Position numbers and translations under genes: made by a program. A stretch of 64,000 nt of DNA, from positions 1-64,000 of the forward strand of contig NZ_JARXZC010000039.1 in NCBI RefSeq assembly GCF_029894335.1. The letters are read 5' to 3'. Origin of the DNA: Kitasatospora sp. MAP5-34. Its GTDB lineage: Bacteria; Actinomycetota; Actinomycetes; Streptomycetales; Streptomycetaceae. Below, one piece after another: positions 8,353 through 16,929 of the stretch. A model generated the notes under the pieces. The model did no database searches. It had not been told where the DNA came from and saw only the letters and a list, made by a program, of their open reading frames with translations. How positions within the stretch are numbered: the stretch's first letter is position 1; each line of letters begins with the position of its first letter.

Positions 8353-9425
8353 GCGCCGTGACCACTGCTGACGCGCCGATCGTGCCGCAGCTGCGCCAGA
8401 ACCTGACCACCGCCCGGCTGCCCAAGTGGGCTCCGGCCGGAGTCGCCGTCCTCTCCGTGGCGCTCGGTTGCGCGATCGGCGCGGGCGCCGGACTCGCCAG
8501 CCACATCCAGTGGGGTCTGATCGCCGGCCTGCTGTTCCTGGCGATCAGCTACGGCCTCTCAGCCTGGGTCGAGGGCCGCCGCCAGGCCAAGGACCGGTTC
8601 GCCACTTCGCTGGTCTGGGTCGCCTTCGTCATCGCGGTCGTCCCGCTGATCTCGCTGACGGTCTACACGGTCCAGCAGGGCGCCGGCGTCGTGGACGGCA
8701 ACTTCCTCTCGCACTCGATGCGCAACGTGATCCAATCCGGCCCCGGCGGCGGTATCTACCACGCGCTGATCGGCACGCTGGAGCAGGTCGGCCTGGCCAC
8801 CGCGATGGCCGCCCCGGTCGGTCTGATGACCGCCGTCTACCTGGTCGAGTACGGCCGGGGCCGACTGGCGAAGGTCGTCACCTTCTTCGTCGACGTGATG
8901 ACGGGTATCCCGTCGATCGTCGCCGGTCTGTTCGTCCTCTCGGTCTGGAACATCCTCCTCGGCTTCGCCTTCTCCGGCTTCTCCGGCAGCCTCGCGCTCG
9001 CCATCCTGATGATGCCGGTTGTCGTACGCTCGACCGAGGAGATGCTCAAGCTCGTCCCGAACGAGTTGCGGGAAGCCTCGTACGCCCTCGGCGTGCCGAA
9101 GTGGAAGACCATCCTGCGGATCGTCCTGCCGACCGCGATCGGTGGCATCACCACCGGCGTGATGCTCGCGGTGGCACGTATCGCCGGTGAGACCGCCCCG
9201 GTGCTGATGCTGGTCTTCGGCGCCGACGCGATCAACACCGACCCGTTCAACGGCCCGCAGCAGTCCCTGCCGCTCTTCATCTGGCAGCAGTACGCCTCGG
9301 TCAACAACTCCTTCGGCTACGCCCGTGCCTGGGGTGCGGCGCTGGTGCTGATCGCCTTCGTGATGGGGCTCAACCTCATCGCCCGGGGCATCGCACGCTG
9401 GCGCTCGCCCAAGGCCGGACACTGA
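8349..9425 (+). CDS. pstA: phosphate ABC transporter permease PstA
   Basis: Second permease subunit of the Pst importer, 358 residues with six or more membrane helices. The EAA-like loop STEEMLKLVPNELREASYALGVPKWKTILRIVLPTA, characteristic of PstA, lies near residue 230. The ATG overlaps the pstC stop by four bases. The N-terminal about 75 residues contain two extra hydrophobic segments, common in actinobacterial PstA. Confidence 0.95.
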   Translation: MSAVTTADAPIVPQLRQNLTTARLPKWAPAGVAVLSVALGCAIGAGAGLASHIQWGLIAGLLFLAISYGLSAWVEGRRQAKDRFATSLVWVAFVIAVVPLISLTVYTVQQGAGVVDGNFLSHSMRNVIQSGPGGGIYHALIGTLEQVGLATAMAAPVGLMTAVYLVEYGRGRLAKVVTFFVDVMTGIPSIVAGLFVLSVWNILLGFAFSGFSGSLALAILMMPVVVRSTEEMLKLVPNELREASYALGVPKWKTILRIVLPTAIGGITTGVMLAVARIAGETAPVLMLVFGADAINTDPFNGPQQSLPLFIWQQYASVNNSFGYARAWGAALVLIAFVMGLNLIARGIARWRSPKAGH

Positions 9426-9495
9426 CGACACCGACTGACGTACGACCGAAGTATTCATCAGCGGCTCCGCCGCGGGCGAGAGAAGACGAAGGATC

Positions 9496-10272
9496 ATGGC
9501 AAAGCGCATCGACGTCAGCGGACTGTCTGCCTACTACGGCTCCACCAAGGCCATCGAGGACATCTCGATGACCGTCGAACCCCGCTCGGTCACGGCCTTC
9601 ATCGGCCCGTCCGGCTGCGGCAAGTCCACCTTCCTGCGCACCCTGAACCGGATGCACGAGGTGATCCCCGGCGCCCGGGTCGAGGGCAAGGTGATGCTGG
9701 ACGACGAGAACCTGTACGGCTCCGCCGTCGACCCGGTCGCCGTCCGCCGCACCGTCGGCATGGTCTTCCAGCGCCCGAACCCCTTCCCGACCATGTCGAT
9801 CTTCGACAACGTCGCGGCCGGGCTGCGGCTGGCCGGTGTGAAGAAGAAGTCCGTGCTGGAGGGCGTGGTCGAGAAGTCGCTCAAGGGCGCCAACCTCTGG
9901 AACGAGGTCAAGGACCGGCTGAACAAGCCGGGCGCCGGCCTCTCCGGTGGTCAGCAGCAGCGGCTCTGCATCGCCCGCGCCATCGCGGTCGAGCCCCAGG
10001 TGCTGCTGATGGACGAGCCCTGCTCGGCCCTCGACCCGATCTCCACCCTCGCCATCGAGGACCTGATCGGCGAGCTGAAGTCGCAGTTCACCATCGTGAT
10101 CGTGACGCACAACATGCAGCAGGCGGCCCGCGTCAGCGACCGTACCGCCTTCTTCAACCTGGCCGGCGTCGGCCAGCCCGGCAAGCTGGTCGAGCTGGAC
10201 GACACCCAGCGGATCTTCTCCAACCCGTCCGTGCAGGCCACCGAGGACTACATCTCGGGCCGCTTCGGCTAA
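9496..10272 (+). CDS. pstB: phosphate ABC transporter ATP-binding protein PstB
   Basis: Cytoplasmic ATPase of the Pst importer, 258 residues, typical for the family. Motifs in order: Walker A GPSGCGKST, Q-loop FQRPNPFPTMS, signature LSGGQQQRLCIARA, Walker B VLLMDEPCSALDP and the switch histidine VTHNM. AGAAGACGAAGG precedes the ATG. It is the last gene of the pst operon; no phoU follows, and a DUF47/PhoU-like gene lies nearby on the other strand. Confidence 0.97.
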   Translation: MAKRIDVSGLSAYYGSTKAIEDISMTVEPRSVTAFIGPSGCGKSTFLRTLNRMHEVIPGARVEGKVMLDDENLYGSAVDPVAVRRTVGMVFQRPNPFPTMSIFDNVAAGLRLAGVKKKSVLEGVVEKSLKGANLWNEVKDRLNKPGAGLSGGQQQRLCIARAIAVEPQVLLMDEPCSALDPISTLAIEDLIGELKSQFTIVIVTHNMQQAARVSDRTAFFNLAGVGQPGKLVELDDTQRIFSNPSVQATEDYISGRFG

Positions 10273-10329
10273 ACACCCCCGGTGCTACTCCGTGGCGCTG
10301 CATGGCGGTGCCGCCGCGGAGTATGAGAA

Positions 10330-10360
10330 GGGCCCGCCCCCGAGACGTGGGGGCGGGCCC
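10330..10360 (+). terminator. pst operon terminator
   Basis: A perfect 12-bp G/C stem pairs 10330-10341 with 10349-10360 around a 7-base loop, starting 57 bases after the pstB stop. It is symmetric, so it could act on both strands of this convergent gap. Confidence 0.85.
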
Positions 10361-10396
10361 TGCCATTTGTCCTGCGGACAGCTCTTTGGGACCTTC

Positions 10397-10467
10397 GGGG
10401 GCGCGGGGACCTGTGCGACCAGGGCGCGACGTACGTGGACGGTTGCGCGCGCAGTTCCCCGTGCCCC
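10397..10467. repeat. dispersed intergenic palindrome, copy A
   Basis: A long imperfect inverted repeat: the left arm GGGGGCGCGGGGACCTGTGCG (10397-10417) pairs with a right arm rich in GCGCAGTTCCCCGTGCCCC (10449-10467). The same element occurs at 36624-36710 and 48137-48234, each time between convergent genes. It has no coding potential and probably acts as a bidirectional terminator or RNA structure. Confidence 0.75.
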
Positions 10468-10500
10468 TGTTCGGGTTGCTCCAAGCGTGAACAGTGACGC

Positions 10501-11496
10501 CTACAGGAAGATCAGGTCGGTGATCCAGTAGATCGCCGCTGCGACCAGCGCCGCAGCCGGCATGGTGATGAACCAGCCGAGGACGATGTTCTTGGCCACG
10601 CCCCAGCGGACCGCGCGGACCCGCTTGGTGGCGCCCACACCCATGATCGCGGAGGTGATCACGTGGGTGGTGGAGATCGGGGCCTTGAAGACGTACGAGC
10701 TGATGTACATGACCGTCGCGGCGGTGCTCTCCGCAGCGAAGCCCTGCGGCGGGTCCAGCTCGATGATCTTGCGGCCGAGCGTCCGCATGATCCGCCAGCC
10801 ACCCGCGTAGGTGCCCAGCGAGAGCATGGTCGCGCAGGAGACCTTCACCCAGATCGGGATGCCGTTGCCGTGCTGGTGGCCCGAGATGGTGAGGGCCATC
10901 ACGACGATGCCCATGGTCTTCTGGGCGTCCTGCAGACCGTGCGCGAGGGCCATGGCGGCGGCCGACGCGGTCTGGGCGACCCGGAAGTTGCGCTTGGCCT
11001 TGTGCGGGTTGGCGCGGCGGAAGATCCACAGGATGGCCAGCATCACCAGGTAGCCGACCACCAGGCCGACGACCGGCGACAGGAACATCGGGATGATGAT
11101 CTTGTCGATGACGCCGTGCCAGATCACTCCGGTGCCGCCGGCCAGGGCCGCTCCGACCAGGCCGCCGAAGAGCGCGTGCGAGGAGGAGGACGGGAGGCCG
11201 TAGTACCAGGTGACCAGGTTCCAGACGATCGCACCGACCAGCGCGCCGAACAGGATCGCCATGCCCTGGCTGCCGTGCGGCGTGTCGATCAGGCCCTTGG
11301 ACACCGTGCTCGCCACGCCGCTGCCGAGGAAGGCACCGGCCAGGTTCATCACGGCGGCCATCGCGAGCGCGGCCTTCGGGGTCAGTGCCCGGGTGGAGAC
11401 CGAGGTGGCGATGGCGTTCGCCGAGTCGTGGAAGCCGTTGGTGTAGGTGAAGAAGAACGCCACACCGAGGACGGCGATGAGTGCTGCCATGTCCAC
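10501..11496 (-). CDS. pit: PiT-family inorganic phosphate transporter
   Basis: Low-affinity, ion-coupled phosphate permease in the cytoplasmic membrane (331 residues, about 10 hydrophobic segments). The PiT signature NGFHDSANAIATSV lies near residue 20, and the internally repeated half carries ISTTHVITSAIMGVGATKR. It starts at GTG 11496 with AAGGAGT upstream; an ATG two codons later is the alternative. It lies five bases downstream of the DUF47 gene, the usual accessory partner, so the two form an operon convergent to pstSCAB. Confidence 0.95.
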   Translation of the reverse strand: MDMAALIAVLGVAFFFTYTNGFHDSANAIATSVSTRALTPKAALAMAAVMNLAGAFLGSGVASTVSKGLIDTPHGSQGMAILFGALVGAIVWNLVTWYYGLPSSSSHALFGGLVGAALAGGTGVIWHGVIDKIIIPMFLSPVVGLVVGYLVMLAILWIFRRANPHKAKRNFRVAQTASAAAMALAHGLQDAQKTMGIVVMALTISGHQHGNGIPIWVKVSCATMLSLGTYAGGWRIMRTLGRKIIELDPPQGFAAESTAATVMYISSYVFKAPISTTHVITSAIMGVGATKRVRAVRWGVAKNIVLGWFITMPAAALVAAAIYWITDLIFL

Positions 11497-11501
11497 GCTG
11501 G

Positions 11502-12122
11502 TCAGGACTCCTTGACGGCGATGGTCTCCACCGTGTTGGCGACGTGCTCGAACGCGTCGGCCGCCTCTTCGAGCACGTCCACGACCTGCTTGAGCTTCAG
11601 CACCTCGATGGCCTCGTACTGGCCGCTGAAGAGGTGGGCGAGCAGCTTGCGGTGGATCTGGTCCGCCTGGTTCTCCAGCCGGTTGATCTCGATCCAGTAC
11701 TCGGTGAGGTTCGACATGCTGCGCAGGTTCGGCATCGCCTCGGCCGTCAGCTCGGCGGCGCGGGCCAGCACCTCGATCTGCTGCTCGACGCCCTTGGGGA
11801 GGGTCTGGATGTCGTACAGCACGACCAGGTCGACCGCCTCCTCCATGAAGTCCATGATGTCGTCCAGCGACGAGGCGAGGTTGTAGATGTCCTCGCGGTC
11901 GAAGGGCGTGATGAAGGAGGAGTTCAGCTGGTGGAACACCGCATGGGTGGTGTCGTCGCCAGCGTGCTCGGCGGCGCGCATGCGCTCGACGATCTCCGCG
12001 CGGCCGGACACGTCTGAACCCAGCAGTTCCAGCAGGAGCTTCGATCCGACGACGAGGTTCTCCGCGGCTGCGGCGAACATGTCGTAGAAGCTCGTCTCCT
12101 TCGGGGTCAGGCTAAAACGCAC
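11502..12122 (-). CDS. DUF47 (PhoU-like) phosphate transport accessory protein
   Basis: A 206-residue all-helical PhoU-like/DUF47 protein, regularly paired with PiT transporters and thought to regulate them. The protein begins VRFSLTPKETSFYDMFAAAAENLVVG at GTG 12122, with GGAG upstream in the minus-strand leader. The longer frame reaching 12257 lacks family similarity. Metal-binding acidic patches are visible (EHAGDDTTHAVF; DREDIYNLASSLDDIMDFMEEA), as in PhoU. Upstream, 12123-12378 holds the operon promoter region and no gene. Confidence 0.9.
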   Translation of the reverse strand: MRFSLTPKETSFYDMFAAAAENLVVGSKLLLELLGSDVSGRAEIVERMRAAEHAGDDTTHAVFHQLNSSFITPFDREDIYNLASSLDDIMDFMEEAVDLVVLYDIQTLPKGVEQQIEVLARAAELTAEAMPNLRSMSNLTEYWIEINRLENQADQIHRKLLAHLFSGQYEAIEVLKLKQVVDVLEEAADAFEHVANTVETIAVKES

Positions 12123-12378
12123 GGAAATCTCCGATGTGCGGGGTAGGGACTGAACGATGCTAGGCGCACTCCGCCCGAACCACGCAAACGGGGTGACGCC
12201 GTAGAACCGGATGTTCCCCTTCCGGACGGTGGGCAGACCGATGAACCGGGCCTGCACGGCAGCGTGCAGAGCAAGCCCTCAGTCTGACGGAACCTCCGCC
12301 GGATTGGGCCCGCCCTGTGCCCAGGTTACGACCGCTGCCGCTCGTACGGGGTAACAGTCGGGGGCGGTTGAGACCGGG

Positions 12379-12627
12379 TCAGACTGATCCGACGTCGGTC
12401 CCCGGGGCGTCCCCCGGGACGGTCTCCGCGCTGCTCCCCGCATCCTCACCGGCGTCACGCGCGTCATCGTCCTGGCCGTGCTCGAGCAGCACCTGGTCGA
12501 TCCGCTCGGGGGCCAGCCGCTCCTCGGGGCTGGCGGTCGCAGCGATCATCAGCTCGCCCGCCAGCTCGATCTCGTCGAGCGCTGCCTGGTCGTGGGCGCC
12601 CCTGCGGGCTTCCGAGGATGCGACCAT
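12379..12627 (-). CDS. small conserved acidic protein of unknown function
   Basis: An 82-residue hydrophilic protein beginning MVASSEARRGAHDQAALDEI. I recognise the motif ELAGELMIAATASPEERLAPERIDQVL from small proteins next to pit in streptomycetes, but no function is known to me. I chose ATG 12627 because GGAGGGGG lies about ten bases upstream; the frame is open 30 codons further. The Asp/Ala-rich C-terminus is probably disordered. No membrane segment. Confidence 0.62.
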   Translation of the reverse strand: MVASSEARRGAHDQAALDEIELAGELMIAATASPEERLAPERIDQVLLEHGQDDDARDAGEDAGSSAETVPGDAPGTDVGSV

Positions 12628-12825
12628 CTGCCAACCACCCCCTCCGACCGTGCCCGGCAACGGGGCAGTGGCCCCCAGGTCCAGCGTAGGCAGCAGGCGC
12701 TCCGCGACCCATGGCACGGACGGGTCATCTCTGCCGCCGCAGGAACTATTTCGGCTGCGGCTGGGGGCAGGTCGGGAGCCGGGGCGGGCGCGGTGGCCGG
12801 TCGGTCCGGTGCGGTCCCGGCCGGG

Positions 12826-13767
12826 CTACTTGGCGGGCGCCGTGGCCGGGGCCGAGGACGGCAGCGTGTACAGCTCGTCGGCGGTCGGTTCGACCGCGTC
12901 GACCGGCTTGCCGAAGTCGGCGAGGGTGACCGTCGACACCACCTTGACCTGGTCCTTGGGGTCCTTGGAGCCGGCCACCCCGGCGAAGCCGAAGTTCTCC
13001 ACCACCTTGTGCACCCGGCCCTGTTGGTCGAGCCAGACCTCGTACGGGATCTCCTTGACGGTGAAGGTCTGGGCGGCCATCCGCAGTCCGTCCGCGCCGC
13101 GCCCACCGGTCGCGTCGGCGGCCTTGGCCAGGTCGAGGGTGCCCTTGTAGTGCTTGAGCTCCAGACCGTCGGCCGACTCGCTGGCGACCAGCTCCGCCTT
13201 CTGCACCCCGCGCAGTGCGCCGGTCGCGCTCGCCGGGTCGGTGGCGCCGCTGCTCACCAGGTTGCCGTCGGGCAGTTGACGGACGTCCAGCTTGACCCAC
13301 TTGCCCTCGGGGATCTTGGCCGCGCTGTTCTGCAGGTAGACGATGCCGGGCAGGACCACCTCGGTGATCTTGCCGGTGGTAGCCGCCCCCGGCGGGATGT
13401 CGACCTCCAGCTTGCCGATCCGCTTCACGTAGTCGTACCCGCCGGTGCCGCTGAACGCGGCCTTCTTGTCACCGGCCTCGGTGGTCAGCTGAGTGCTGGC
13501 GTGGATCGATCCGGTCCGTCCGGTGATGTCGGCGGCGTTGCGCACGGCCGTCAGCGGATCAGCCGAGAGCTGGTCGGCCGAGACGCTCTGCGGCCGGCTC
13601 GCGCCGCTGCCGCCGCAGGCGGTGAGGGCGGCGGCCAGCAGGGCCACGGCGGTGGCGGTACGGGCGGCCCGTGGCAGCGGCGCGAGCGGACGGCTCAGGC
13701 CCGGCGTCACCGGCGTCGTCGGTGTCATGAGCGGCATCGGCTGCGCCGGCTTCTTCGGATTCTTCAC
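12826..13767 (-). CDS. secreted lipoprotein, LppX/LprAFG-like
   Basis: A 313-residue lipoprotein with an Arg-containing n-region, a hydrophobic stretch TATAVALLAAALTAC and a lipobox LTAC followed by GGSGAS. The body has many beta-strand-like segments, with RTGSIHASTQLTTEAGDKKAAFSGTGGYDY, KWVKLDVRQLP and PYEVWLDQQGRVHKVVENF. This pattern resembles the half-barrel LppX/LprG lipid-binding family or related Streptomyces lipoproteins. The start is taken as GTG 13767 because GAGGGGG lies about 11 bases upstream; the frame extends to 13803. The ligand is unknown. Confidence 0.72.
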   Translation of the reverse strand: MKNPKKPAQPMPLMTPTTPVTPGLSRPLAPLPRAARTATAVALLAAALTACGGSGASRPQSVSADQLSADPLTAVRNAADITGRTGSIHASTQLTTEAGDKKAAFSGTGGYDYVKRIGKLEVDIPPGAATTGKITEVVLPGIVYLQNSAAKIPEGKWVKLDVRQLPDGNLVSSGATDPASATGALRGVQKAELVASESADGLELKHYKGTLDLAKAADATGGRGADGLRMAAQTFTVKEIPYEVWLDQQGRVHKVVENFGFAGVAGSKDPKDQVKVVSTVTLADFGKPVDAVEPTADELYTLPSSAPATAPAK

Positions 13768-13925
13768 GATCGAGACAACCCCCTCGGGCCCTGTGCCCGG
13801 CAAGCCACCACCCCGGGTGGGCAGAGCGCTTGATCCTCAAACGAGTTGGGGTGGGGACGGTTACGCGGGGACCGGCGTGCGGAGTTAGTCGTGCGCCGGG
13901 GGAGAACCGGGCTACGGTGGCGCAC

Positions 13926-14123
13926 GTGCACAGCGAGCTGCCGGTCCGCACCGGCGCAGCCCCCGAGTCCGTTCACCGTGTGACGATCGAGGAGCGCGGT
14001 TCCTTCTGCTTCGCTACCTGCAGCTGCGGCTGGTTCGCCCCCGGGCGCAGATCGCGCGACCGCTCCCGGCGGGACGCCAGCGAGCACCTGGCCCAGGAGG
14101 GGCAGGACGTGCCGGAGGGCTGA
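13926..14123 (+). CDS. small Cys-containing conserved protein
   Basis: A 65-residue protein beginning VHSELPVRTG. It holds the motif RGSFCFATCSCGWFAPGRRSRDRSRRDASEHL: three cysteines in CxxxCxC spacing, then a basic stretch, a pattern suggesting a small zinc or double-stranded-nucleic-acid-binding module. Function unknown; similar short proteins are common in streptomycetes. There is no Shine-Dalgarno. TACGGT at 13913-13918 ends seven bases before the GTG, so it is probably transcribed as a leaderless message. Confidence 0.6.
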   Translation: MHSELPVRTGAAPESVHRVTIEERGSFCFATCSCGWFAPGRRSRDRSRRDASEHLAQEGQDVPEG

Positions 14124-14144
14124 CCCCCCTACCCGCGGAGGCTC

Positions 14145-14867
14145 TCAGGCGGCGAGGTCCGAGTCCTGGGCGGGCTCGTCGGGGCGGGCCGTGCCGCGTC
14201 GGCGGCGGCCCTGTTCGGCGCCGCGTCGGCGGCCGCCGGTGGTCTGCGGGGTGGCGGCCACCAGCAGCGGGCCGAACTTCGTCCGGGCCAGCGAGTGGCA
14301 GAGCGGTACCAGTACGGCCATCGCGATCGGGGCGAGCAGCAGCACCACGGCGGCGGCCAGCGCGTAGCCGCCGATGACGTCGGTCGGGTAGTGGACGCCC
14401 ATGAACATCCGGCAGAAGCCCTGCATCAGCGCGAGCACACCGGCGATCAGGCCGAGCCGCCGGTTGGCCAGGTACAGGCCGATCGCGATGGCCATCGACA
14501 TGGCGGAGTGGTCGCTGACGAACGACAGCGTGCCGGCCTTGCCGCTGATCAGGACGTCCAGGCCGGGGTGGTCCACGAAGGGGCGCGGCCGGTCGACGAT
14601 CGAGGAGATCGGCAGGTTGGCCAGCTCGCAGACGGCGGCCGCGAGGGGTGCCCAGAGCACTGCGGCCACGGCGACGGGGCCGCCCGGGCTGCGGCGCGCC
14701 TGCAGCCACCCGACGGCGCAGAGGGCCGCCAGGCCGAGCAGGATGCCGTACTCGCCGATCAGCGAGACCGTGGTGTCCAGCCAGCCGGGGGAGGACTTGG
14801 CCAGGTCGTTGACGGCCCGGAGCACGCTGAGATCCAGGCCGGACGTGTCGGCAAGCAGCGTCGACAC
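14145..14867 (-). CDS. PAP2-family membrane phosphatase
   Basis: A 240-residue integral membrane protein with five or six hydrophobic helices and the three-part PAP2 phosphatase signature: SSIVDRPRPF, SFVSDHSAMS (the PSGH-type block, with the catalytic His kept) and RMFMGVHYPTDVIGG. Probable undecaprenyl-diphosphate or phosphatidate phosphatase acting outside the membrane. The C-terminal 40 residues are Arg/Gly-rich and cytoplasmic. Starts at GTG 14867 with GGGAGG upstream. The 265 bases beyond it are relatively AT-rich and hold no gene. Confidence 0.85.
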   Translation of the reverse strand: MSTLLADTSGLDLSVLRAVNDLAKSSPGWLDTTVSLIGEYGILLGLAALCAVGWLQARRSPGGPVAVAAVLWAPLAAAVCELANLPISSIVDRPRPFVDHPGLDVLISGKAGTLSFVSDHSAMSMAIAIGLYLANRRLGLIAGVLALMQGFCRMFMGVHYPTDVIGGYALAAAVVLLLAPIAMAVLVPLCHSLARTKFGPLLVAATPQTTGGRRRGAEQGRRRRGTARPDEPAQDSDLAA

Positions 14868-15132
14868 GCCGCACCTCCCTGTTGGTCCGCTCTGTTCGAA
14901 CGGCGGTTCATCGTTATTGGTCAGTGGTCAAGCCAGTGGGTTCAGTAAGTCAGCGGTGCCTGCGCGCGATGAGTCGTATGACGACCTGCATCGCGTCGTG
15001 CACCACCGGACACAACGTCACCTGCGGGACACAGGGTTCCATAGAAACTCGCTGTTATCGAAACTTGACTGACTGTCCACGCCACTCGCACACTGCCGCC
15101 ACGCCTCGCCACCCCACCGGAACCCGCAGCCG

Positions 15133-16203
15133 TCAGCTCTTTGCGGCGGGTTGACCCGGGACCGTCCCGGAGGTGGTGATGGTGCCGTCCGCGCCGCGTA
15201 CCGGCAGGGACTGTGCGCCGTCGGAGGTGACCCGGGTGGCGCCGATGTACCCCGTCTGATCGATCGTGTCGTAGCGGATCACCGCGCCGGTGTGAGGGGC
15301 GTCGATCATGTACCCGCCGCCGACGTAGATGCCGACGTGGTGGATGGAGCGCGGGTCGGTCAGGTCGTTGGCGAAGAAGACCAGGTCGCCTGGGCGGAGC
15401 TGGTCACGCGAGGGGTGCTGCCCGGCGTACCACTGGTCGTTGGCGACGCGGGGCAGCGTGATGCCGACGCTGGCGAACGCGGCCTGGGTGAGCCCCGAGC
15501 AGTCGAAGCGGCCGTCGTCCGAGGACGTGCCCGTGCCGCCCCACAGGTACGGCGTGCCGAGGACGTTCTGGGCGAAGTAGATCGCGCCGGCGGACTGCTG
15601 GGAGAGTGCGACGGAGGTGGTCGGGGCGGTGAAGCTGCGGGCCAGCGACTGGATGTTGCGGACGTAGCCCTGCGTCTCCGTGTAGGCGGGGATCCCGCCG
15701 GCCTTTATCACCGCGTACGGCCCGGAGTTGTAGGCGGCCAGCAGGTTGGCCTGCTTGTCGCCGGGCACGGCCGAGACGTCCTTGGCGAGCGCGCAGTCGT
15801 AGGTGGCGGCGGAGGCGATGGCGTCCGAAGGGTCCCAGATGTCGGGCTGCTTGCCGTCGCCGCTGGCCCGGACGCCGTACGTAGCCCAGGTGCCCGTCAG
15901 GAACTGCGCCATGCCGTAGGCCTGGGCGGGGCTGCGGGCTGACGGGTCGAAGCCGCTTTCCTGGTACAGCTGGGCGGCGAGCATCGGCGGGGAGATGTCG
16001 GGGCAGAGGGTGCCCCATTTCTGGATCAACGGTTGGTACTGGGCGGGGACCGTCCCGCTGGAGAGGGCCAGATTGTTGGCCGAGGCCGGGGAACTGCCGC
16101 TCGCGGCGAAGGTGCCGACCCCGAGCAGGCCGGTGAAAGCGACGGCTGCCACCCCTGCAGCGACGGCGGCAGCGCCTGCCCTCCGGAGTACCATCAGCAC
16201 CAT
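15133..16203 (-). CDS. bifunctional wall hydrolase: lytic transglycosylase plus NlpC/P60
   Basis: A 356-residue secreted or membrane-anchored enzyme. After a signal-like hydrophobic N-terminus (residues 8-35), a lytic transglycosylase domain shows LAAQLYQESGFDPSARSPAQAYGMAQF (catalytic Glu) and NLLAAYNSGPYAV. The C-terminal NlpC/P60 domain shows RFDCSGLTQAAF (Cys nucleophile), PGDLVFF and IHHVGIYVGGGYMIDAPHTG (His and third polar residue). This architecture is that of VirB1/TcpG-type hydrolases that open peptidoglycan for conjugation machines. It is divergent from the adjacent T4SS-like operon, sharing a 234-base promoter region. Confidence 0.9.
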   Translation of the reverse strand: MVLMVLRRAGAAAVAAGVAAVAFTGLLGVGTFAASGSSPASANNLALSSGTVPAQYQPLIQKWGTLCPDISPPMLAAQLYQESGFDPSARSPAQAYGMAQFLTGTWATYGVRASGDGKQPDIWDPSDAIASAATYDCALAKDVSAVPGDKQANLLAAYNSGPYAVIKAGGIPAYTETQGYVRNIQSLARSFTAPTTSVALSQQSAGAIYFAQNVLGTPYLWGGTGTSSDDGRFDCSGLTQAAFASVGITLPRVANDQWYAGQHPSRDQLRPGDLVFFANDLTDPRSIHHVGIYVGGGYMIDAPHTGAVIRYDTIDQTGYIGATRVTSDGAQSLPVRGADGTITTSGTVPGQPAAKS

Positions 16204-16437
16204 CCCGACGTGGCGTCAGTTGTCAGCGTTCTGGAAGGCGTTGCTCAAAGCAATCATCGCTGATACTAAGAGTGAGCGGTATCCTTCGTACGGTGGACAT
16301 CCTGTCGTACGTGTCCCACACCGCACGAGCAATACGCGAGAAGTGGCCAAGTCGACATCAGATCTGGCCAAGAATAGGTCCCGGCCCTTCGCGAAACCGT
16401 GCTGGGGGGCCTTGAATTTGCGTGATCGGGCGGTGAG

Positions 16438-16794
16438 ATGGAAATGAACTTGAGCAGCGTGGACAGCAAGCTGATCGGCCACTTGGCCGCAACCCCACCC
16501 ACAAAACCCAATATCGACACCATCATCGGTGGGATCGCCCCGGACTGGGGGCCGTTCTCGAGTCTGGGCTCCTCGGCTCGGACGATGGTGGAGGTCGTCA
16601 TGGCCGTAGCCATCCTCGGTTGCCTCGCGATCGCGGTCTGGGGCGCCGCCAAGCAGCGGATCGGCGCCACCGCGATGCGGGACACCTTCAGCGCCGAACA
16701 GGGCAAGGGGCTGATCATCGCCGGGCTGACCGGCGTGTTCATCATCGGTTCGCTCGGAACCCTGTTCACCATTGTCTACGGCATGGCCATCTGA
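16438..16794 (+). CDS. small two-helix membrane protein of the T4SS-like cluster
   Basis: A 118-residue protein with two hydrophobic helices (about residues 49-68 and 90-117) separated by a basic, Gly-containing loop. This size and topology resemble VirB2/TrbC-like pilins or small conjugation membrane subunits, but I see no diagnostic motif and no cleavable signal. The N-terminal about 45 residues are polar. A second ATG lies six bases downstream of the first. It opens the operon that continues through 21968. Confidence 0.68.
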   Translation: MEMNLSSVDSKLIGHLAATPPTKPNIDTIIGGIAPDWGPFSSLGSSARTMVEVVMAVAILGCLAIAVWGAAKQRIGATAMRDTFSAEQGKGLIIAGLTGVFIIGSLGTLFTIVYGMAI

Positions 16795-16929
16795 CGATCA
16801 GATAGTCATCCCACAGCTAGTCATCCCAGCGGTACGGCCAGGCCGTCCCGCTGGGGCTGTCGCGTATCCGTACGGGTGCGCACCCGACCTCGGGGCCCGC
16901 CTGGGCTCCCTCGCACCAGGAGGGCCGCC

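Noticed and set aside
10292..10531. Short plus-strand frames between pstB and pit
   Set aside because: They translate the terminator hairpin and the dispersed palindrome, which explain the sequence better than coding does.
14887..14941. PHO-box-like GTTCGAACGGC/GTTCATCGTTA units near the PAP2 phosphatase
   Set aside because: The spacing is 12 rather than 11 bases, only the first four bases of each unit fit well, and the units lie on the strand opposite the nearby phosphatase gene.
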